Shown: positions 25,563 to 36,007, numbered from the stretch's first letter. The stretch is DNA of 64,000 bases from Dyella nitratireducens (GCF_014642835.1 NZ_BMJA01000001.1:1041102-1105101), one strand, 5' to 3'. Notes: generated by a model not told the origin, from the sequence alone. Program-made: numbers and translations.

Positions 25563-25763
25563 ATGCAGATCACCCTCAATGGCCACCCGCACGACTGCGG
25601 CGACAATCTCTCCGTCACCCAACTGCTGCACGAGGCCGGTTATGCCGGCCGCCGGGTAGCGGTGGAGGTGAATCACGAGATCGTGCCGCGCAGCCAGCAC
25701 GACGCCTATGCCCTGCGCAGTGGCGACAAGGTGGAAATCGTCCACGCCATCGGCGGCGGCTGA
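25563..25763 (+). CDS. thiS: Sulfur carrier protein ThiS
   Basis: The product is 66 residues of beta-grasp fold ending in the essential Gly-Gly (HAIGGG). The start [12 protein letters not shown] is canonical. Its C-terminal thiocarboxylate supplies sulfur to ThiG for the thiazole of thiamine. It lies 22 bases before thiG. Confidence 0.93.
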   Translation: MQITLNGHPHDCGDNLSVTQLLHEAGYAGRRVAVEVNHEIVPRSQHDAYALRSGDKVEIVHAIGGG

Positions 25764-25785
25764 GTTCGCCCCCGGCAGTCCACGC

Positions 25786-26586
25786 ATGAACATCAAGACT
25801 CACGACACCACCGATACCTTGGTCATTGCCGGCACGAGTTATCGCTCGCGCCTGCTCACCGGCACCGGCAAATACAAGGACTTGGACGAAACCCGTCGCG
25901 CTACGTTGGCGGCCGGTGCCGAAATCGTCACGGCCGCCATCCGCCGCGTGAACCTGGGCCAAGATCCCAACGCCCCGAACCTGCTCGACGCATTGCCGCC
26001 CGGCGAGTTCACCCTGTTACCCAACACCGCCGGCTGTTACAACGCGGTGGATGCAGTGCGCACGTGCCGACTGGCGCGAGAGCTGCTGGACGGCCATAAA
26101 CTGGTGAAGCTGGAAGTGCTGGGCGACGAGCGCACGCTTTTCCCCGATGTGGTGGAAACCCTCAAGGCGGCCGAGCAATTGGTCGCCGACGGTTTCGATG
26201 TCATGGTCTACACCAGCGACGATCCCATCCTGGCCAAGAAGCTGGAGCAGATTGGTTGCGTGGCGGTGATGCCGCTGGCCGCACCAATCGGCTCAGGGCT
26301 AGGCATCCAGAACAAGTACAACCTGCTGGAAATCATCGAGAACGCAAAGGTGCCGATCATTGTCGACGCCGGTGTGGGTACGGCCTCTGATGCCGCCATG
26401 GCGATGGAATTGGGTTGCGATGGGGTGCTGATGAATACCGCCATCGCCGGGGCGAAAGATCCGGTGCTGATGGCGCATGCGATGAAGCTGGCCATCGAGG
26501 CCGGACGCGCGGCGTTCCGCGCCGGGAGGATTCCGCGCAAGCGGTTTGCGTCAGCGTCGAGCCCGATCGACGGGACGATTGGTTGA
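25786..26586 (+). CDS. thiG: Thiazole synthase ThiG
   Basis: The product is 266 residues from [12 protein letters not shown]. It is a TIM barrel with [10 protein letters not shown] near the N-terminus, [27 protein letters not shown] and [18 protein letters not shown]. It makes the thiamine thiazole from deoxyxylulose phosphate, dehydroglycine and ThiS sulfur. It forms an operon with thiS; no TPP riboswitch is visible upstream. Confidence 0.95.
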   Translation: MNIKTHDTTDTLVIAGTSYRSRLLTGTGKYKDLDETRRATLAAGAEIVTAAIRRVNLGQDPNAPNLLDALPPGEFTLLPNTAGCYNAVDAVRTCRLARELLDGHKLVKLEVLGDERTLFPDVVETLKAAEQLVADGFDVMVYTSDDPILAKKLEQIGCVAVMPLAAPIGSGLGIQNKYNLLEIIENAKVPIIVDAGVGTASDAAMAMELGCDGVLMNTAIAGAKDPVLMAHAMKLAIEAGRAAFRAGRIPRKRFASASSPIDGTIG

Positions 26587-26635
26587 GGCTTTGCTTCCTC
26601 TCTCTCCCGGCGGAGAGGGAGAGTAACCCCATCGC

Positions 26636-27334
26636 ATGACTGAAGATCACGACACCTCCAACCACCTGCGCCGCATCCGCAGCTTCGTCCTGCGCGAAGG
26701 CCGCATGACGCCTGCCCAGCAGCGCGCGTTCGAAACACATTGGGCGCATTTCGGCATCGATTACACCGGCAAGGCGCAGGATTTCGACGCACATTTCGGC
26801 CGCCACGCGCCACGCGTGCTGGAAATCGGCTTCGGCAACGGCGAAGCTCTGGCCTGGGCAAGCGAACACGACCTGGCTCGCGATTACCTCGGCGTGGAAG
26901 TGCATGGCCCCGGCGTGGGACGGCTGATGAACGCCCTGGCTGCGCGCGGCGCCACCAACGTGCGCATCTACAAGCATGATGCGGTGGAAGTGTTGGAGCA
27001 CGAGATCGCTCCCGGCACGCTGGCCGAAGTGCGACTCTGGTTTCCCGATCCCTGGCACAAGAAACGCCACAACAAGCGGCGCATCGTGCAATCCGAGTTC
27101 GTGGCCCTGCTTGCCTCGCGCATGGCGCCGAACGGGCTGCTACATCTGGCCACCGACTGGGAGCCTTATGCGCAGCACATGCTGGAGGTGATGGAGGCCG
27201 CGCCCGACTGGCGCAACAGCCTCGGACCGGACCAGTTTGCCGAGAAGCCCGCATGGCGGATCGAGACGCACTTCGAGCGGCGCGGATTGAAGCTGGGACA
27301 TGGCGTGCGGGATCTGCTCTACCGCAGGCGCTAA
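26636..27334 (+). CDS. trmB: tRNA (guanine-N7-)-methyltransferase TrmB
   Basis: The product has 232 residues. The SAM-binding motif [15 protein letters not shown] and the family motif [17 protein letters not shown] are intact. It methylates G46 in the tRNA variable loop. It follows thiG by about 50 bases and may be co-transcribed. Confidence 0.95.
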   Translation: MTEDHDTSNHLRRIRSFVLREGRMTPAQQRAFETHWAHFGIDYTGKAQDFDAHFGRHAPRVLEIGFGNGEALAWASEHDLARDYLGVEVHGPGVGRLMNALAARGATNVRIYKHDAVEVLEHEIAPGTLAEVRLWFPDPWHKKRHNKRRIVQSEFVALLASRMAPNGLLHLATDWEPYAQHMLEVMEAAPDWRNSLGPDQFAEKPAWRIETHFERRGLKLGHGVRDLLYRRR

Positions 27335-27339
27335 TGCCC

Positions 27340-27421
27340 GCGTAGGTTGGGGTGCAAACCCCAACATGGGCATATGCATGGTGATGTTGGGGTTTGCACC
27401 CCAACCTACGCCACTCGGAAG
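27340..27421. repeat. 28-bp perfect inverted repeat (GTAGGTTGGGGTGCAAACC type)
   Basis: Arms 27,340-27,367 and 27,394-27,421 are exact reverse complements, located right after trmB. It belongs to the same family as 30,733-30,806 and 35,059-35,118. Confidence 0.85.
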
Positions 27422-27573
27422 GGCAACGTCATGCCCGCAATGTGGCAACGATTCACCAGCAAATATGTAAGCAGACTTATACTCCCGCGTTAAACAGGGA
27501 TGAGTCATCGCGTGAAGCTACTGTTGCCCCACCGCATCCAGCCCTTCCAGGCGCCCGTCAGGGACGATCGACA

Positions 27574-29415
27574 GTGGCGCTGACCCTTACCCCTGAAATG
27601 ATCCTGGTGCTGGGGCTGGTGTGCTTCACCATGCTCATGCTGGTGCTGGAATGGATCCGTGCCGACATGGTGGCGCTGCTGGTGGTGGTGGTGATCGGAC
27701 TGACCGGCCTCATCCCTTCCGATCGCGTCTTCAACGGCTTCGCCGGTAACGCCGTGATCGCCATCATCGCGATCATGATCATGGGCGCAGGACTGGATCG
27801 CGCCGGTGTGCTTGGCCTCACTGCGCAGTTCGTGATGCGCATGGCACGCGGCAAGGAGTCTCGGCTGGGCCTGGTGATCAACTCGGTGACCAGCCTCTTC
27901 AGCGCGGTGATTCCCAGCCAGGCGCTGGCCGCGCTGATGATTCCCGTGACCAGCCGTCTCTCCGCGCGTACCGGCGTGCCGATCTCGCGCCTGTTGTTGC
28001 CGATGGCGTTCTGCATTCTCACCGCCACCAACACCACCCTGATCGCCAACTCGCCGCTGATCGTGCTCAACGACCTGATCGCCAGCGCCAACGCCAACCT
28101 CCCGCCCGGTGCGCAGACGGTGCCGAAATTCGGGCTCTTCAGCGTGACGCCGGTGGGTCTCGCGCTGGCGGTGGCCGGCGTGCTGTTCTTCTACCTCTAT
28201 ACCAACAAGCTGCTGCCGGAACGCGAGGACGAACGGCAGAAGGTGACCCCCGGCCGTACCGAAAGCTACTTCGCCGAAACCTACGGCATCGTCGGCGAAA
28301 CCGCCGAGCTGACGGTCACCGCCGAAAGCCCACTGGTCGGCATGAGCATCGGCGAAGTGGAACAGCTGCACGGCGCGCCGCTGATCCTGGCGATCAAGAG
28401 CGGCAATGACGCGCGCATGGCGCCACCGGCCGATCAGGTGATCTGGGTGGGTTCCGTGCTTGGCGTACTGGGGCCACGTGAGGAATTGAACCGCTTTGCC
28501 AACAACCAGCTGTGCCGCCTGTCACCACGCATGCGCCAGTTGGGCGAGTTGTTCAATCCGACCCGCGCCGGCATTTCCGAAGCGGTGATTCCGCCCAGCT
28601 CGCGCTTCCTCAAGCAATCAGTCGGCGAACTGCGCCTGCGCAAGCGCTACGGCATTTCCGTGCTGGCGGTGACGCGTGGTGATCAGGTCTACCGCGATGA
28701 TCTACGCGCGGTAAGCCTGCGTACCGGCGATACGCTGGTGCTGCATTCAAGCTGGAAAGCACTGCAGGAGGTCTCTGAGGACAAGGATCTGGTGGTCGTC
28801 ACTGACGTCCCGCGCGAAGAACAACGGCCCAACAAGATCTGGCAGGCCGTCGGCTTCTTCCTGTTGGCAAAGGGCCTGGCGCTATTCACCAACCTCGACC
28901 TTTCCATCGCGATGATGACGGGTGCCATCGGCATGCTGCTCTCTGGCGTGCTGAACATGGACGAGGCTTATCGCGCGGTGAACTGGAAGACCATCTTCGT
29001 CACCGCCTGCCTGATTCCCCTGGGCTGGTCGATGGATTCCACCGGCACTGCCGCGTGGGTGGCGCAGGAAGTGTTGCTGCATCTGGGCCATGCATCGCCA
29101 TGGATCCTGCAGCTCTCACTGGCGCTCCTCACCTTGCTGTTCTCGCAAGTGATGTCGAACGTAGGTGCCACGGTGATGATGGTGCCGGTGGCAATCAGCG
29201 TTGCAGTGGCCACGGGCGGCAATCCTTCTGCCTATGCGTTGATTGTCGCGGTGTCTTCATCCAACACCTTCCTGCTCAGTTCCGGTCACCCTGCCCTGAT
29301 GATGGTTACCGGTCCGGGTGATTACAGCGCGCGGGATTTCCTGCGTGCAGGCGTGCCGCTGACGTTTATCGTGCTGGTGATCACGCTGGTCGCCATCAAT
29401 CTTATGTACCGTTGA
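27574..29415 (+). CDS. SLC13-family permease with TrkA-C domains
   Basis: The product is 613 residues from GTG 27574 (VALTLTPEMILV); upstream in-frame sequence lacks family character. Hydrophobic ArsB/NhaD-like halves flank two central TrkA_C/RCK_C domains (around 230-300 and 330-410). This is the layout of SLC13/DASS anion permeases (sulfate, dicarboxylate or similar). The substrate cannot be told from sequence. Confidence 0.85.
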   Translation: MALTLTPEMILVLGLVCFTMLMLVLEWIRADMVALLVVVVIGLTGLIPSDRVFNGFAGNAVIAIIAIMIMGAGLDRAGVLGLTAQFVMRMARGKESRLGLVINSVTSLFSAVIPSQALAALMIPVTSRLSARTGVPISRLLLPMAFCILTATNTTLIANSPLIVLNDLIASANANLPPGAQTVPKFGLFSVTPVGLALAVAGVLFFYLYTNKLLPEREDERQKVTPGRTESYFAETYGIVGETAELTVTAESPLVGMSIGEVEQLHGAPLILAIKSGNDARMAPPADQVIWVGSVLGVLGPREELNRFANNQLCRLSPRMRQLGELFNPTRAGISEAVIPPSSRFLKQSVGELRLRKRYGISVLAVTRGDQVYRDDLRAVSLRTGDTLVLHSSWKALQEVSEDKDLVVVTDVPREEQRPNKIWQAVGFFLLAKGLALFTNLDLSIAMMTGAIGMLLSGVLNMDEAYRAVNWKTIFVTACLIPLGWSMDSTGTAAWVAQEVLLHLGHASPWILQLSLALLTLLFSQVMSNVGATVMMVPVAISVAVATGGNPSAYALIVAVSSSNTFLLSSGHPALMMVTGPGDYSARDFLRAGVPLTFIVLVITLVAINLMYR

Positions 29416-29452
29416 TAAGATTTATTCTGGCCAAGCTACCCGGCAAACATCT

Positions 29453-30736
29453 GTGACAACACCTCCTCACGACCCACGCCTTGCCGTGATCGGACTCGGC
29501 TACGTCGGCCTGCCGCTCGCTGTAGAATTCGGACGGCTATTGGACACCCTCGGTTACGACATTGATGCCGCGCGCGTGGATGCGCTGCAACGAGGCGCGG
29601 ATGGCAACCAGGAAACAACAGCCGAGGAACTGGCCGCTGCGACGAAACTGCGTTTCAGTACTGACGTGGATGCGTTGAGTGATTGCAACGTGTTCATCAT
29701 CACCGTGCCGACACCGGTGGATGAGCATAAGCGTCCCGACTTCACACCGCTTATTCGCGCCAGCCAGATGATTGGCAGCGTGTTGAAGCCGGACGATGTA
29801 GTGATCTACGAATCCACCGTCTATCCAGGCGCCACGGAAGAAATCTGCGTGCCGGAACTGGAGCGCACTTCCGGCTTGCGTTTCAATCATGATTTCACCG
29901 TGGGCTACAGCCCCGAGCGCATCAATCCCGGCGACAAGCTGCGGCGTCTTACCACCATCCCCAAAATCACTTCCGGCTCCACGCCTGAAGCGGCAAATTT
30001 CGTCGATGCGCTGTACGCACGCATCATCACTGCCGGTACGCACAAGGCGCCGAGTTTGAAAGTGGCGGAAGCTGCCAAGGTGATCGAGAACACACAACGC
30101 GATGCCAACATTGCCTTGATCAACGAATTCGCGTTGATCTTCCATCGCCTGGGCATCGATACGCAGGATGTGCTCGATGCGGCGCGTACCAAATGGAACT
30201 TCCTGCCGTTTCAGCCAGGCCTTGTCGGTGGCCATTGCATCGGCGTCGATCCGTATTACCTGATCCAGAAAGCGCAATCGACCGGCTATTACCCCGATAT
30301 CCTGCTTGCCTGCCGCCGCATCAATGACGCAATGGGTCAGCACGTGGCCGCGGAAGTAATCAAGCTGATGGTGGGCCAAGGCCATGCGATCCGCGGCAGC
30401 CGCGTACTGGTGCTGGGTCTCACCTTCAAGGAAAACTGCCCGGATCTGCGCAACACGCGCGTGGTTGATCTGGTGCATGAACTGGAAAGCTTCGGCGCCG
30501 CCGTCGACGTGCATGATCCCTGGGCGGATACGGAAGAAGCACACAAGCACTACGGCATGCGCTTGCTACCCACGGTGGATGCGACAGGAAGCTATGCAGC
30601 CGTGGTACTTGCGGTGGCGCATCAGCAATTCAAAGCGGGTGGCGCGTATGACGTACGCGCGCTGACGATGCCCAATGGTGTGGTGTACGACATCAAGGGC
30701 GTGCTACCGAAAGAGCTGGTGGACGCACGACTGTAG
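29453..30736 (+). CDS. tviB: Nucleotide-sugar dehydrogenase (TviB/WbpO type)
   Basis: The product has 427 residues from GTG 29453. The N-terminal Rossmann motif is VIGLGYVGLPLAVEFG, followed by VPTPVDEHKRPDF and YESTVYPGATEE. The catalytic Cys lies in GLVGGHCIGVDPYYL. The C-terminal domain has LGLTFKENCPDLRNTR. This subgroup oxidises UDP-GlcNAc or UDP-GalNAc at C6 to the uronic acid for surface polysaccharide. No other polysaccharide genes are adjacent. Confidence 0.85.
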   Translation: MTTPPHDPRLAVIGLGYVGLPLAVEFGRLLDTLGYDIDAARVDALQRGADGNQETTAEELAAATKLRFSTDVDALSDCNVFIITVPTPVDEHKRPDFTPLIRASQMIGSVLKPDDVVIYESTVYPGATEEICVPELERTSGLRFNHDFTVGYSPERINPGDKLRRLTTIPKITSGSTPEAANFVDALYARIITAGTHKAPSLKVAEAAKVIENTQRDANIALINEFALIFHRLGIDTQDVLDAARTKWNFLPFQPGLVGGHCIGVDPYYLIQKAQSTGYYPDILLACRRINDAMGQHVAAEVIKLMVGQGHAIRGSRVLVLGLTFKENCPDLRNTRVVDLVHELESFGAAVDVHDPWADTEEAHKHYGMRLLPTVDATGSYAAVVLAVAHQQFKAGGAYDVRALTMPNGVVYDIKGVLPKELVDARL

Positions 30737-30806
30737 GTTGGGGTGCAAACCCCAACATTGCCATCCATATGGGCACCATGAAGTTGGGGTTTGCACCCCA
30801 ACCTAC
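30733..30806. repeat. 24-bp perfect inverted repeat
   Basis: Arms 30,733-30,756 and 30,783-30,806 lie between two convergent genes and overlap the stop codon of the dehydrogenase. They are of the GTAGGTTGGGG family and may help terminate transcription. Confidence 0.85.
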
Positions 30807-31147
30807 GCACCTAACAGGACTTCGCCCTGCTCCACTCGCACCGGCACCACCCGCAGGCTTTCTCCCTTGCAGGGGCCGCTCACGCATTCACCCGTGTCTA
30901 CCCCAAAGCAAGCACCATGTGCGGCGCATACCAGCATACCCTTCGACAACAGGAACTTGCCGGGCGCCCAATCCAAACGACGGCCGGCGTGCGGACAGAT
31001 GTTCAGCCAGGCATTCACGTGTTCGCCACGCCGCAACAGGATGATGCTTTCCTCGCCATCCGGCAGCACCACATCCAGCGCCATCGCCTCGCCTTCGGGC
31101 ATATCGTGCAGCCGGCACAGGCGGCGGGGTGGGGTTGCTGTTTCCAT
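30803..31147 (-). CDS. Rieske [2Fe-2S] ferredoxin-like protein
   Basis: The product is 114 residues from METATPPRRLCRL. Cluster ligands are the motifs CPHAGR and CAAHGACF (C-x-H and C-x2-H). It is a small soluble Rieske protein of the NirD/BphA3 type, probably an electron carrier for an unknown partner. Upstream in-frame sequence could extend it by 26 residues but lacks homology-like features. Confidence 0.85.
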   Translation of the reverse strand: METATPPRRLCRLHDMPEGEAMALDVVLPDGEESIILLRRGEHVNAWLNICPHAGRRLDWAPGKFLLSKGMLVCAAHGACFGVDTGECVSGPCKGESLRVVPVRVEQGEVLLGA

Positions 31148-31223
31148 CGGCACTTGCCTTATGGGCCCTATGGCCTCATCGTTACGCGCGTAAGTCCTTG
31201 ATTTTACCACACGGATTTTTAAC

Positions 31224-31499
31224 ATGCGCGTCGTCCTACCGCTTCTGCACCGCCGTCGTCACCCGCTCGCCCAGGCGTTGTCCGTGGTGCTGGGCCTGAT
31301 TGTGGTCGGCGTGCTGATGGTGTTCGGCCTGGTCGTGGCTGGCGTGCTGACCGTTGGCGGTGCGCTATGGCTGGTGTGGAGACAGTGGAAGCGCGCCCGC
31401 GTTGGGATGCCTGGCGCTGCCAAGCAGGCGCGTCAGCCGGAAGTGCTGGAAGGCGAATATGTCGTCATCCGCAGCTCTCGCCCGGTCACTCATCACTGA
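31224..31499 (+). CDS. Small membrane protein
   Basis: The product has 91 residues: a basic N-terminus, one long or two short membrane helices (about 18-52) rich in Val/Gly/Leu, and a basic cytoplasmic tail ending VIRSSRPVTHH. I do not recognise a family with a known function. It is divergent from the Rieske gene. Confidence 0.7.
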   Translation: MRVVLPLLHRRRHPLAQALSVVLGLIVVGVLMVFGLVVAGVLTVGGALWLVWRQWKRARVGMPGAAKQARQPEVLEGEYVVIRSSRPVTHH

Positions 31500-31569
31500 G
31501 CAAAATTCGGATAGCTGCCATCGGGTAGCGCACCTAAGCTGACGGCAACGTTCCTTTTTGGATACTGCC

Positions 31570-32442
31570 ATGCGCAACTCCCTCGCCACCCTTGAAGCTC
31601 CGCTGGAACACGTCCGCGCGCTGATCGAGCGCGCGACGGAAGCTCCCTCGCTCACCGCATTGGCGGATGCCGCTAAGCTCAGCCCGAGCCATCTGCAACG
31701 GGCATTCCGCCGCCGCTATGGCATGAGCCCGGCCGAATACCACCGCGCCCGCCGCTTCGGCCAATTCAAGACCGCCTTGCGCAAAGGCGCCGCCGTGACT
31801 GATGCGGTTTACGACGCCGGCTTCGGCTCAGGCAGCCGCGTGTATGAACACACCAATCGCCTGCTCGGCATGACGCCAGCCAGCTATCGCGCTGGCGGCG
31901 CGGGCGCGCATATCCGCTACACCACCACCAGCACCCCGCTGGGACAATTGCTGGTGGCGGCAACGGCCAAAGGCATCTGTTCCGTCACGCTGGGCGCCAA
32001 CGACAAAGAACTGGAGCAACGGCTGGCTGATGAATTTCCCAAAGCCAGCTGCGAGCGCGTCGACAATGGACGCGAAGAATGGCTGGACGCCGTGATCGCT
32101 CGCATTGCCACACAACTAGGCTGGAGCGATCGCGAAGCGCCAGACATGCCACCGCTCGACATCGCCGCTACCGCCTTCCAGTGGCGCGTGTGGGAAGCAC
32201 TCACACGTATTCCTGCCGGCACCACCAAAAGCTACGGCGAACTGGCTGCAGAACTCGGCAAACCTGGTGCGGCCCGCGCCATCGGGCAAGCATGCGGCAA
32301 CAATCGTCTCGCCTTGATCGTGCCTTGCCATCGCATAGTGCGCGAAGATGGATCGCTCGGTGGTTGGCGCTGGGGTGTTGAGCGCAAGCGTGCTTTGCTT
32401 GAGCAGGAAGAGCAGCGTGGCACGAACGCACGTTCGTCATGA
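31570..32442 (+). CDS. ada: Ada-like AraC-HTH/methylated-DNA-cysteine methyltransferase
   Basis: The product is 290 residues. Residues 1-105 form an AraC-type double helix-turn-helix (SPSHLQRAFRRRYGMSPAEYHRA). The C-terminal part is an O6-alkylguanine transferase with the active site VPCHRIVREDG and GNNRLALI. The N-terminal phosphotriester (zinc) domain of E. coli Ada is absent, so this is the two-domain form. It repairs alkylated guanine and probably regulates its own expression. A TTG at 31,558 is an alternative start. Confidence 0.9.
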   Translation: MRNSLATLEAPLEHVRALIERATEAPSLTALADAAKLSPSHLQRAFRRRYGMSPAEYHRARRFGQFKTALRKGAAVTDAVYDAGFGSGSRVYEHTNRLLGMTPASYRAGGAGAHIRYTTTSTPLGQLLVAATAKGICSVTLGANDKELEQRLADEFPKASCERVDNGREEWLDAVIARIATQLGWSDREAPDMPPLDIAATAFQWRVWEALTRIPAGTTKSYGELAAELGKPGAARAIGQACGNNRLALIVPCHRIVREDGSLGGWRWGVERKRALLEQEEQRGTNARSS

Positions 32443-32637
32443 ACCACTCATCCCCTGAAAGGTGAATGAGAGGGAGCTTCGCCTAGCATGCCTTCAGGTC
32501 GATACCTCGTTTCGAAAGCGGGGACATCGATCGTTGCGCTCACCTTGATTCCCCATCAACGCCATCTTGCGAGGCTTTCGCTACTGCAATGCTCGCCATG
32601 CAGGTATCGTTGAAGTCTCCTTTCCCCACACACATCG

Positions 32638-33552
32638 ATGAACGATTCCGCTAACAACACGCTTGCCATGGCAAGCGACCAGAGCCGTGCTGGCAAATGG
32701 GTGCCGCTGGCGATGTTTGCGTTGTACATCGTATGGGGTTCCACCTACTTAGGCATACGCATTGCGCTGGAAAGCTATCCGCCGTTTCTGCTGGCAGGCT
32801 TGCGCTTTGCTATCGCAGGCTCGCTGCTATTCGGCTATCTGCGCTTGCGTGGCGCTGCCTTGCCGACTGCACGCCAATGGCGAAACGCGGCCATCACCGG
32901 TGTGCTCTTGCTGGGTTTCGGCAACGGGCTGGTGTGCTATGCCGAAGAGAGCGTGAGTTCGGGTGTTTCGGCGGTAACCGTGGCGAGCATGCCGTTGTTC
33001 GCGGCGATCTTTGCCGGCCTGTACAAAGATTGGCCGACACGCAGCGAAACGATCGGCCTGCTCATTGGTTTCGTCGGCGTGATCGTGCTGAATCTCGGTA
33101 GTGCATTGTCGGGCTCGCATGTGGGTGCGGCGGCCTTGCTTGTAGCATCCATGGCGTGGGCCTTCGGCTCGGTGTGGAACAAACACCAGGACATGCCGCA
33201 AGGGATGATGAATACCGCTGCGCAAATGCTGTGCGGGAGCATCGCCTTGTTCGCTGTGGCATTTCTCAGTGGTGAGAAGCTGCCCACGCATCCCACGCTG
33301 CATGCCACGCTGGCAGCGGGCTATCTGGTGGTGTTCGGATCACTGGTGGCGTTCAGTGCTTATCTCTATGTGCTGAAGCATGCACGCCCTGCCTTTGCGA
33401 CCAGCTATGCCTATGTCAACCCGCCGGTTGCCGTGCTGTTCGGTGTATTGCTGCTGGGAGAGACGGTCGGTCCTTACGACGTGGCTGGCATGGCGGTCAT
33501 TTTGTTTGGCGTGGGGATCATCACGCTGGCCAAGCTGCGCCGCGCACGTTAG
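32638..33552 (+). CDS. yedA: EamA-family exporter, YedA-like
   Basis: The product has 304 residues with ten predicted membrane helices in two EamA repeats. The motif IVWGSTYLGIRIALESYPPF near the N-terminus is typical of YedA. The substrate is unknown; amino acids or drugs are known for the wider DMT superfamily. Confidence 0.88.
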   Translation: MNDSANNTLAMASDQSRAGKWVPLAMFALYIVWGSTYLGIRIALESYPPFLLAGLRFAIAGSLLFGYLRLRGAALPTARQWRNAAITGVLLLGFGNGLVCYAEESVSSGVSAVTVASMPLFAAIFAGLYKDWPTRSETIGLLIGFVGVIVLNLGSALSGSHVGAAALLVASMAWAFGSVWNKHQDMPQGMMNTAAQMLCGSIALFAVAFLSGEKLPTHPTLHATLAAGYLVVFGSLVAFSAYLYVLKHARPAFATSYAYVNPPVAVLFGVLLLGETVGPYDVAGMAVILFGVGIITLAKLRRAR

Positions 33553-33638
33553 CTGTCACAAACAAACGCCACAAACCGCTTGCCGCCGCGCTAAAAGCCC
33601 CATCACCATAGCCGCATCGCTGACGGAGGCATGCGCGC

Positions 33639-35051
33639 ATGGGCAAGGCGAATGACGGTTGGATGGCACGCGCTGCCTTGCGCAGCGCTGCGTGGGCGGA
33701 ACGCTGGTTTCCCGATGCATGGGTTTTTGCGGCACTGGGTGTGATCGTGGTGGCCGTTGTAGTGTTGGCTTTCGGCGCTACGCCGGCCGTCACCGTGAAT
33801 GCATTCGGCGATGGCTTCTGGAGCCTGATTCCTTTCACCATGCAGATGGCCTTCGTGGTAATCGGGGGCTATGTGGTGGCCAGTGCTCCGATCGTGGCGC
33901 GCTTTATCGACCTGCTGGCACGCGTGCCACGTACGGGGCGTGGTGCGATCTGTTTCGTGGGTTTGATCAGCATGCTGGCCTCACTGCTGTCATGGGGTTT
34001 TTCGCTCGTATTCGGCGGTTTGCTGGTGCGTGCGCTGGCACGACGCGAAACCTTGCGCATGGACTATCGCGCAGCGGGTGCTGCGGCTTATCTGGGACTG
34101 GGCGCGGTGTGGGCCATGGGCCTGTCTTCGTCCGCCGCGCAACTGCAAGCCAATCCCAAGAGCATGCCGCCGGGTCTGCTCTCCATCACCGGCGTGCTGC
34201 CTTTCAGCCAGACGATTTTTCTGTGGCAGTCGGTCGTGCTCACCGCCGTGCTGATCGCGGTGTCACTGATGATCTGCTGGTTCACGGCACCGTCTGATAC
34301 GCAGGCGCGCACCGCACAGGATTTTGGCGGCATGGACACGGCCACACCGGCCTTGCCGTTGCGCAGCCGTCCTGGCGAATGGCTCGAATACAGCCCGCTG
34401 CTCTCCATCCTGATGGGTGTACTCGGCCTGGGCTGGCTCGGTTACGAGTTCACCAGCAAGCCGGTCGTCACCGCGATCGCCAACCTCAATACGTACAACT
34501 TCCTGTTCCTCACCGTCGGCTTGCTGCTGCATTGGCGGCCACGCAGTTTTCTCAATGCCGTGACACGCGCGGTACCCAGCACGGCGGGCGTGTTGATCCA
34601 GTTTCCGCTCTATGGCGGCATTGCCGCACTGCTGACGCATGCGGCTGGTGCAGACGGCCAGACACTCGCCCATCGCCTGTCCAGCCTGTTTGTGCATATC
34701 GCTTCCACCGGTACGTTTCCGCTGGTGATGGGGGCGTACTCGGCCGTGCTTGGTTTCTTCGTGCCGTCGGGCGGCGGCAAGTGGCTGGTGGAAGCGCCGT
34801 ACGTGATGCAGGCGGCGAACGATTTGCACGTGCACCTTGGCTGGGCGGTACAGGTCTACAACGCCGCCGAAGCATTGCCGAATTTGATCAATCCGTTCTG
34901 GATGTTGCCGCTGCTCGGCGTACTGGGATTGAAAGCACGCGATGTGGTTGGATTCACCTTCATGCAGCTACTGGTGCACGTGCCACTGGTGCTCGGCTTG
35001 CTGTGGCTGCTGGGACTAACGCTGCAATACGTGCCGCCCGCTCAGCCTTAA
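33639..35051 (+). CDS. atoE: Short-chain fatty acid transporter, AtoE family
   Basis: The product has 470 residues and is hydrophobic throughout. Family features include WVFAALGVIVV, ISMLASLLSWGFSLVFGGLL and VPSGGGKWLVEAPYVM. AtoE proteins import short-chain fatty acids such as butyrate. No atoDAB genes are adjacent here. Confidence 0.87.
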   Translation: MGKANDGWMARAALRSAAWAERWFPDAWVFAALGVIVVAVVVLAFGATPAVTVNAFGDGFWSLIPFTMQMAFVVIGGYVVASAPIVARFIDLLARVPRTGRGAICFVGLISMLASLLSWGFSLVFGGLLVRALARRETLRMDYRAAGAAAYLGLGAVWAMGLSSSAAQLQANPKSMPPGLLSITGVLPFSQTIFLWQSVVLTAVLIAVSLMICWFTAPSDTQARTAQDFGGMDTATPALPLRSRPGEWLEYSPLLSILMGVLGLGWLGYEFTSKPVVTAIANLNTYNFLFLTVGLLLHWRPRSFLNAVTRAVPSTAGVLIQFPLYGGIAALLTHAAGADGQTLAHRLSSLFVHIASTGTFPLVMGAYSAVLGFFVPSGGGKWLVEAPYVMQAANDLHVHLGWAVQVYNAAEALPNLINPFWMLPLLGVLGLKARDVVGFTFMQLLVHVPLVLGLLWLLGLTLQYVPPAQP

Positions 35052-35058
35052 ACACACA

Positions 35059-35118
35059 GTTGAGGTGCAAACCCCAACATTGCCATGTGCATCGCTGCGT
35101 TGGGGTTTGCACCCCAAC
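35059..35118. repeat. 20-bp inverted repeat, one mismatch
   Basis: Arms 35,059-35,078 and 35,099-35,118 are of the GTTGGGGTGCAAACC family, between the convergent atoE and LysR genes. Confidence 0.8.
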
Positions 35119-35134
35119 CTACGTTCAACTACCT

Positions 35135-36007
35135 TCAACCCGCGCTCGCCCGCAGCGCTGCAGCCAAAATGCGCACCGCGCCACGCATTCTCGGATCGGT
35201 GACACGGTGATGCAGCATCACTTCGGTCAGCGGCAGCCGCGGCAGGCCCAGGCGCTCACTGACATCAACCAATGTGGGAGCGCAGACCCGCTGCGGCAAC
35301 GGCGCGACGGCGAGCCCCGCAGCAGCGGCAGCCACGACCGCGGGCAAGCCACCACCCACGAATACTTCGGCCCACGGCACGCCAGCATCGTCCAGGGTTT
35401 TCAGTGCCCGCGCGCGGATCGTGCACGGCGCGGCCAGCGAGGCGATACGCAGCGGCTCCTCGCGTGGCCATTCGAAGCCTGGCAAGGCATACCACGCATA
35501 CGGTTCCACGAATAAACGCTCGCCGTCGCCACGTACGCCGTCACGGCAAACGATCGCCACGTCCACGTCGCCGCGGTCATAGGCCGCGAGCAGACCGTGT
35601 GACGCACCGACACGCACCTCCATGCTCAAGGCGCGGTCGTACGCGCCGAGCTTGGCGAGCAGCGCCGGCAAGTCCGTGCCGGCGGCCTGGTCGCTAATGC
35701 CGATGCGCAAGTTGAGCCGCGCGGCAACCCGCCGATGCAGTGCGCGTTCGTGCGCATCCAAGAGCTCACGCGCGGCACCCAGAAAAGCCTCACCTTCTGA
35801 CAACAGGCGCACGCGCCGCGGGGTGCGCTCCAGCAAGCGGTGCCCAAGCCGGTCTTCCAGGCGCTTGAGCTTCAGGCTGATGGCGGATTGCGTGGTGCCA
35901 ATCGCTTCGGCGGCGCGGGTAAAGCTGTTGAGGTCGGCCACCAGCACGAAAGCCTGTACGGCATCCAGGTCCAGCGGCCGGCGCAGATAAGCATTTTCAT
36001 TTGTCAT
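35135..36007 (-). CDS. LysR-family transcriptional regulator
   Basis: The product is 290 residues from MTNENAYLRRPL. The N-terminal winged helix has LNSFTRAAEAIGTTQSAISL and a C-terminal type 2 periplasmic-binding-like effector domain follows. It is divergent from the MFS exporter, with 84 bases between starts, and is the likely regulator of that exporter. Confidence 0.9.
   Translation of the reverse strand: MTNENAYLRRPLDLDAVQAFVLVADLNSFTRAAEAIGTTQSAISLKLKRLEDRLGHRLLERTPRRVRLLSEGEAFLGAARELLDAHERALHRRVAARLNLRIGISDQAAGTDLPALLAKLGAYDRALSMEVRVGASHGLLAAYDRGDVDVAIVCRDGVRGDGERLFVEPYAWYALPGFEWPREEPLRIASLAAPCTIRARALKTLDDAGVPWAEVFVGGGLPAVVAAAAAGLAVAPLPQRVCAPTLVDVSERLGLPRLPLTEVMLHHRVTDPRMRGAVRILAAALRASAG

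Noticed and set aside
25530-25563. TPP riboswitch in front of thiS-thiG
   Set aside because: No conserved TPP-aptamer segments are visible in the short leader.
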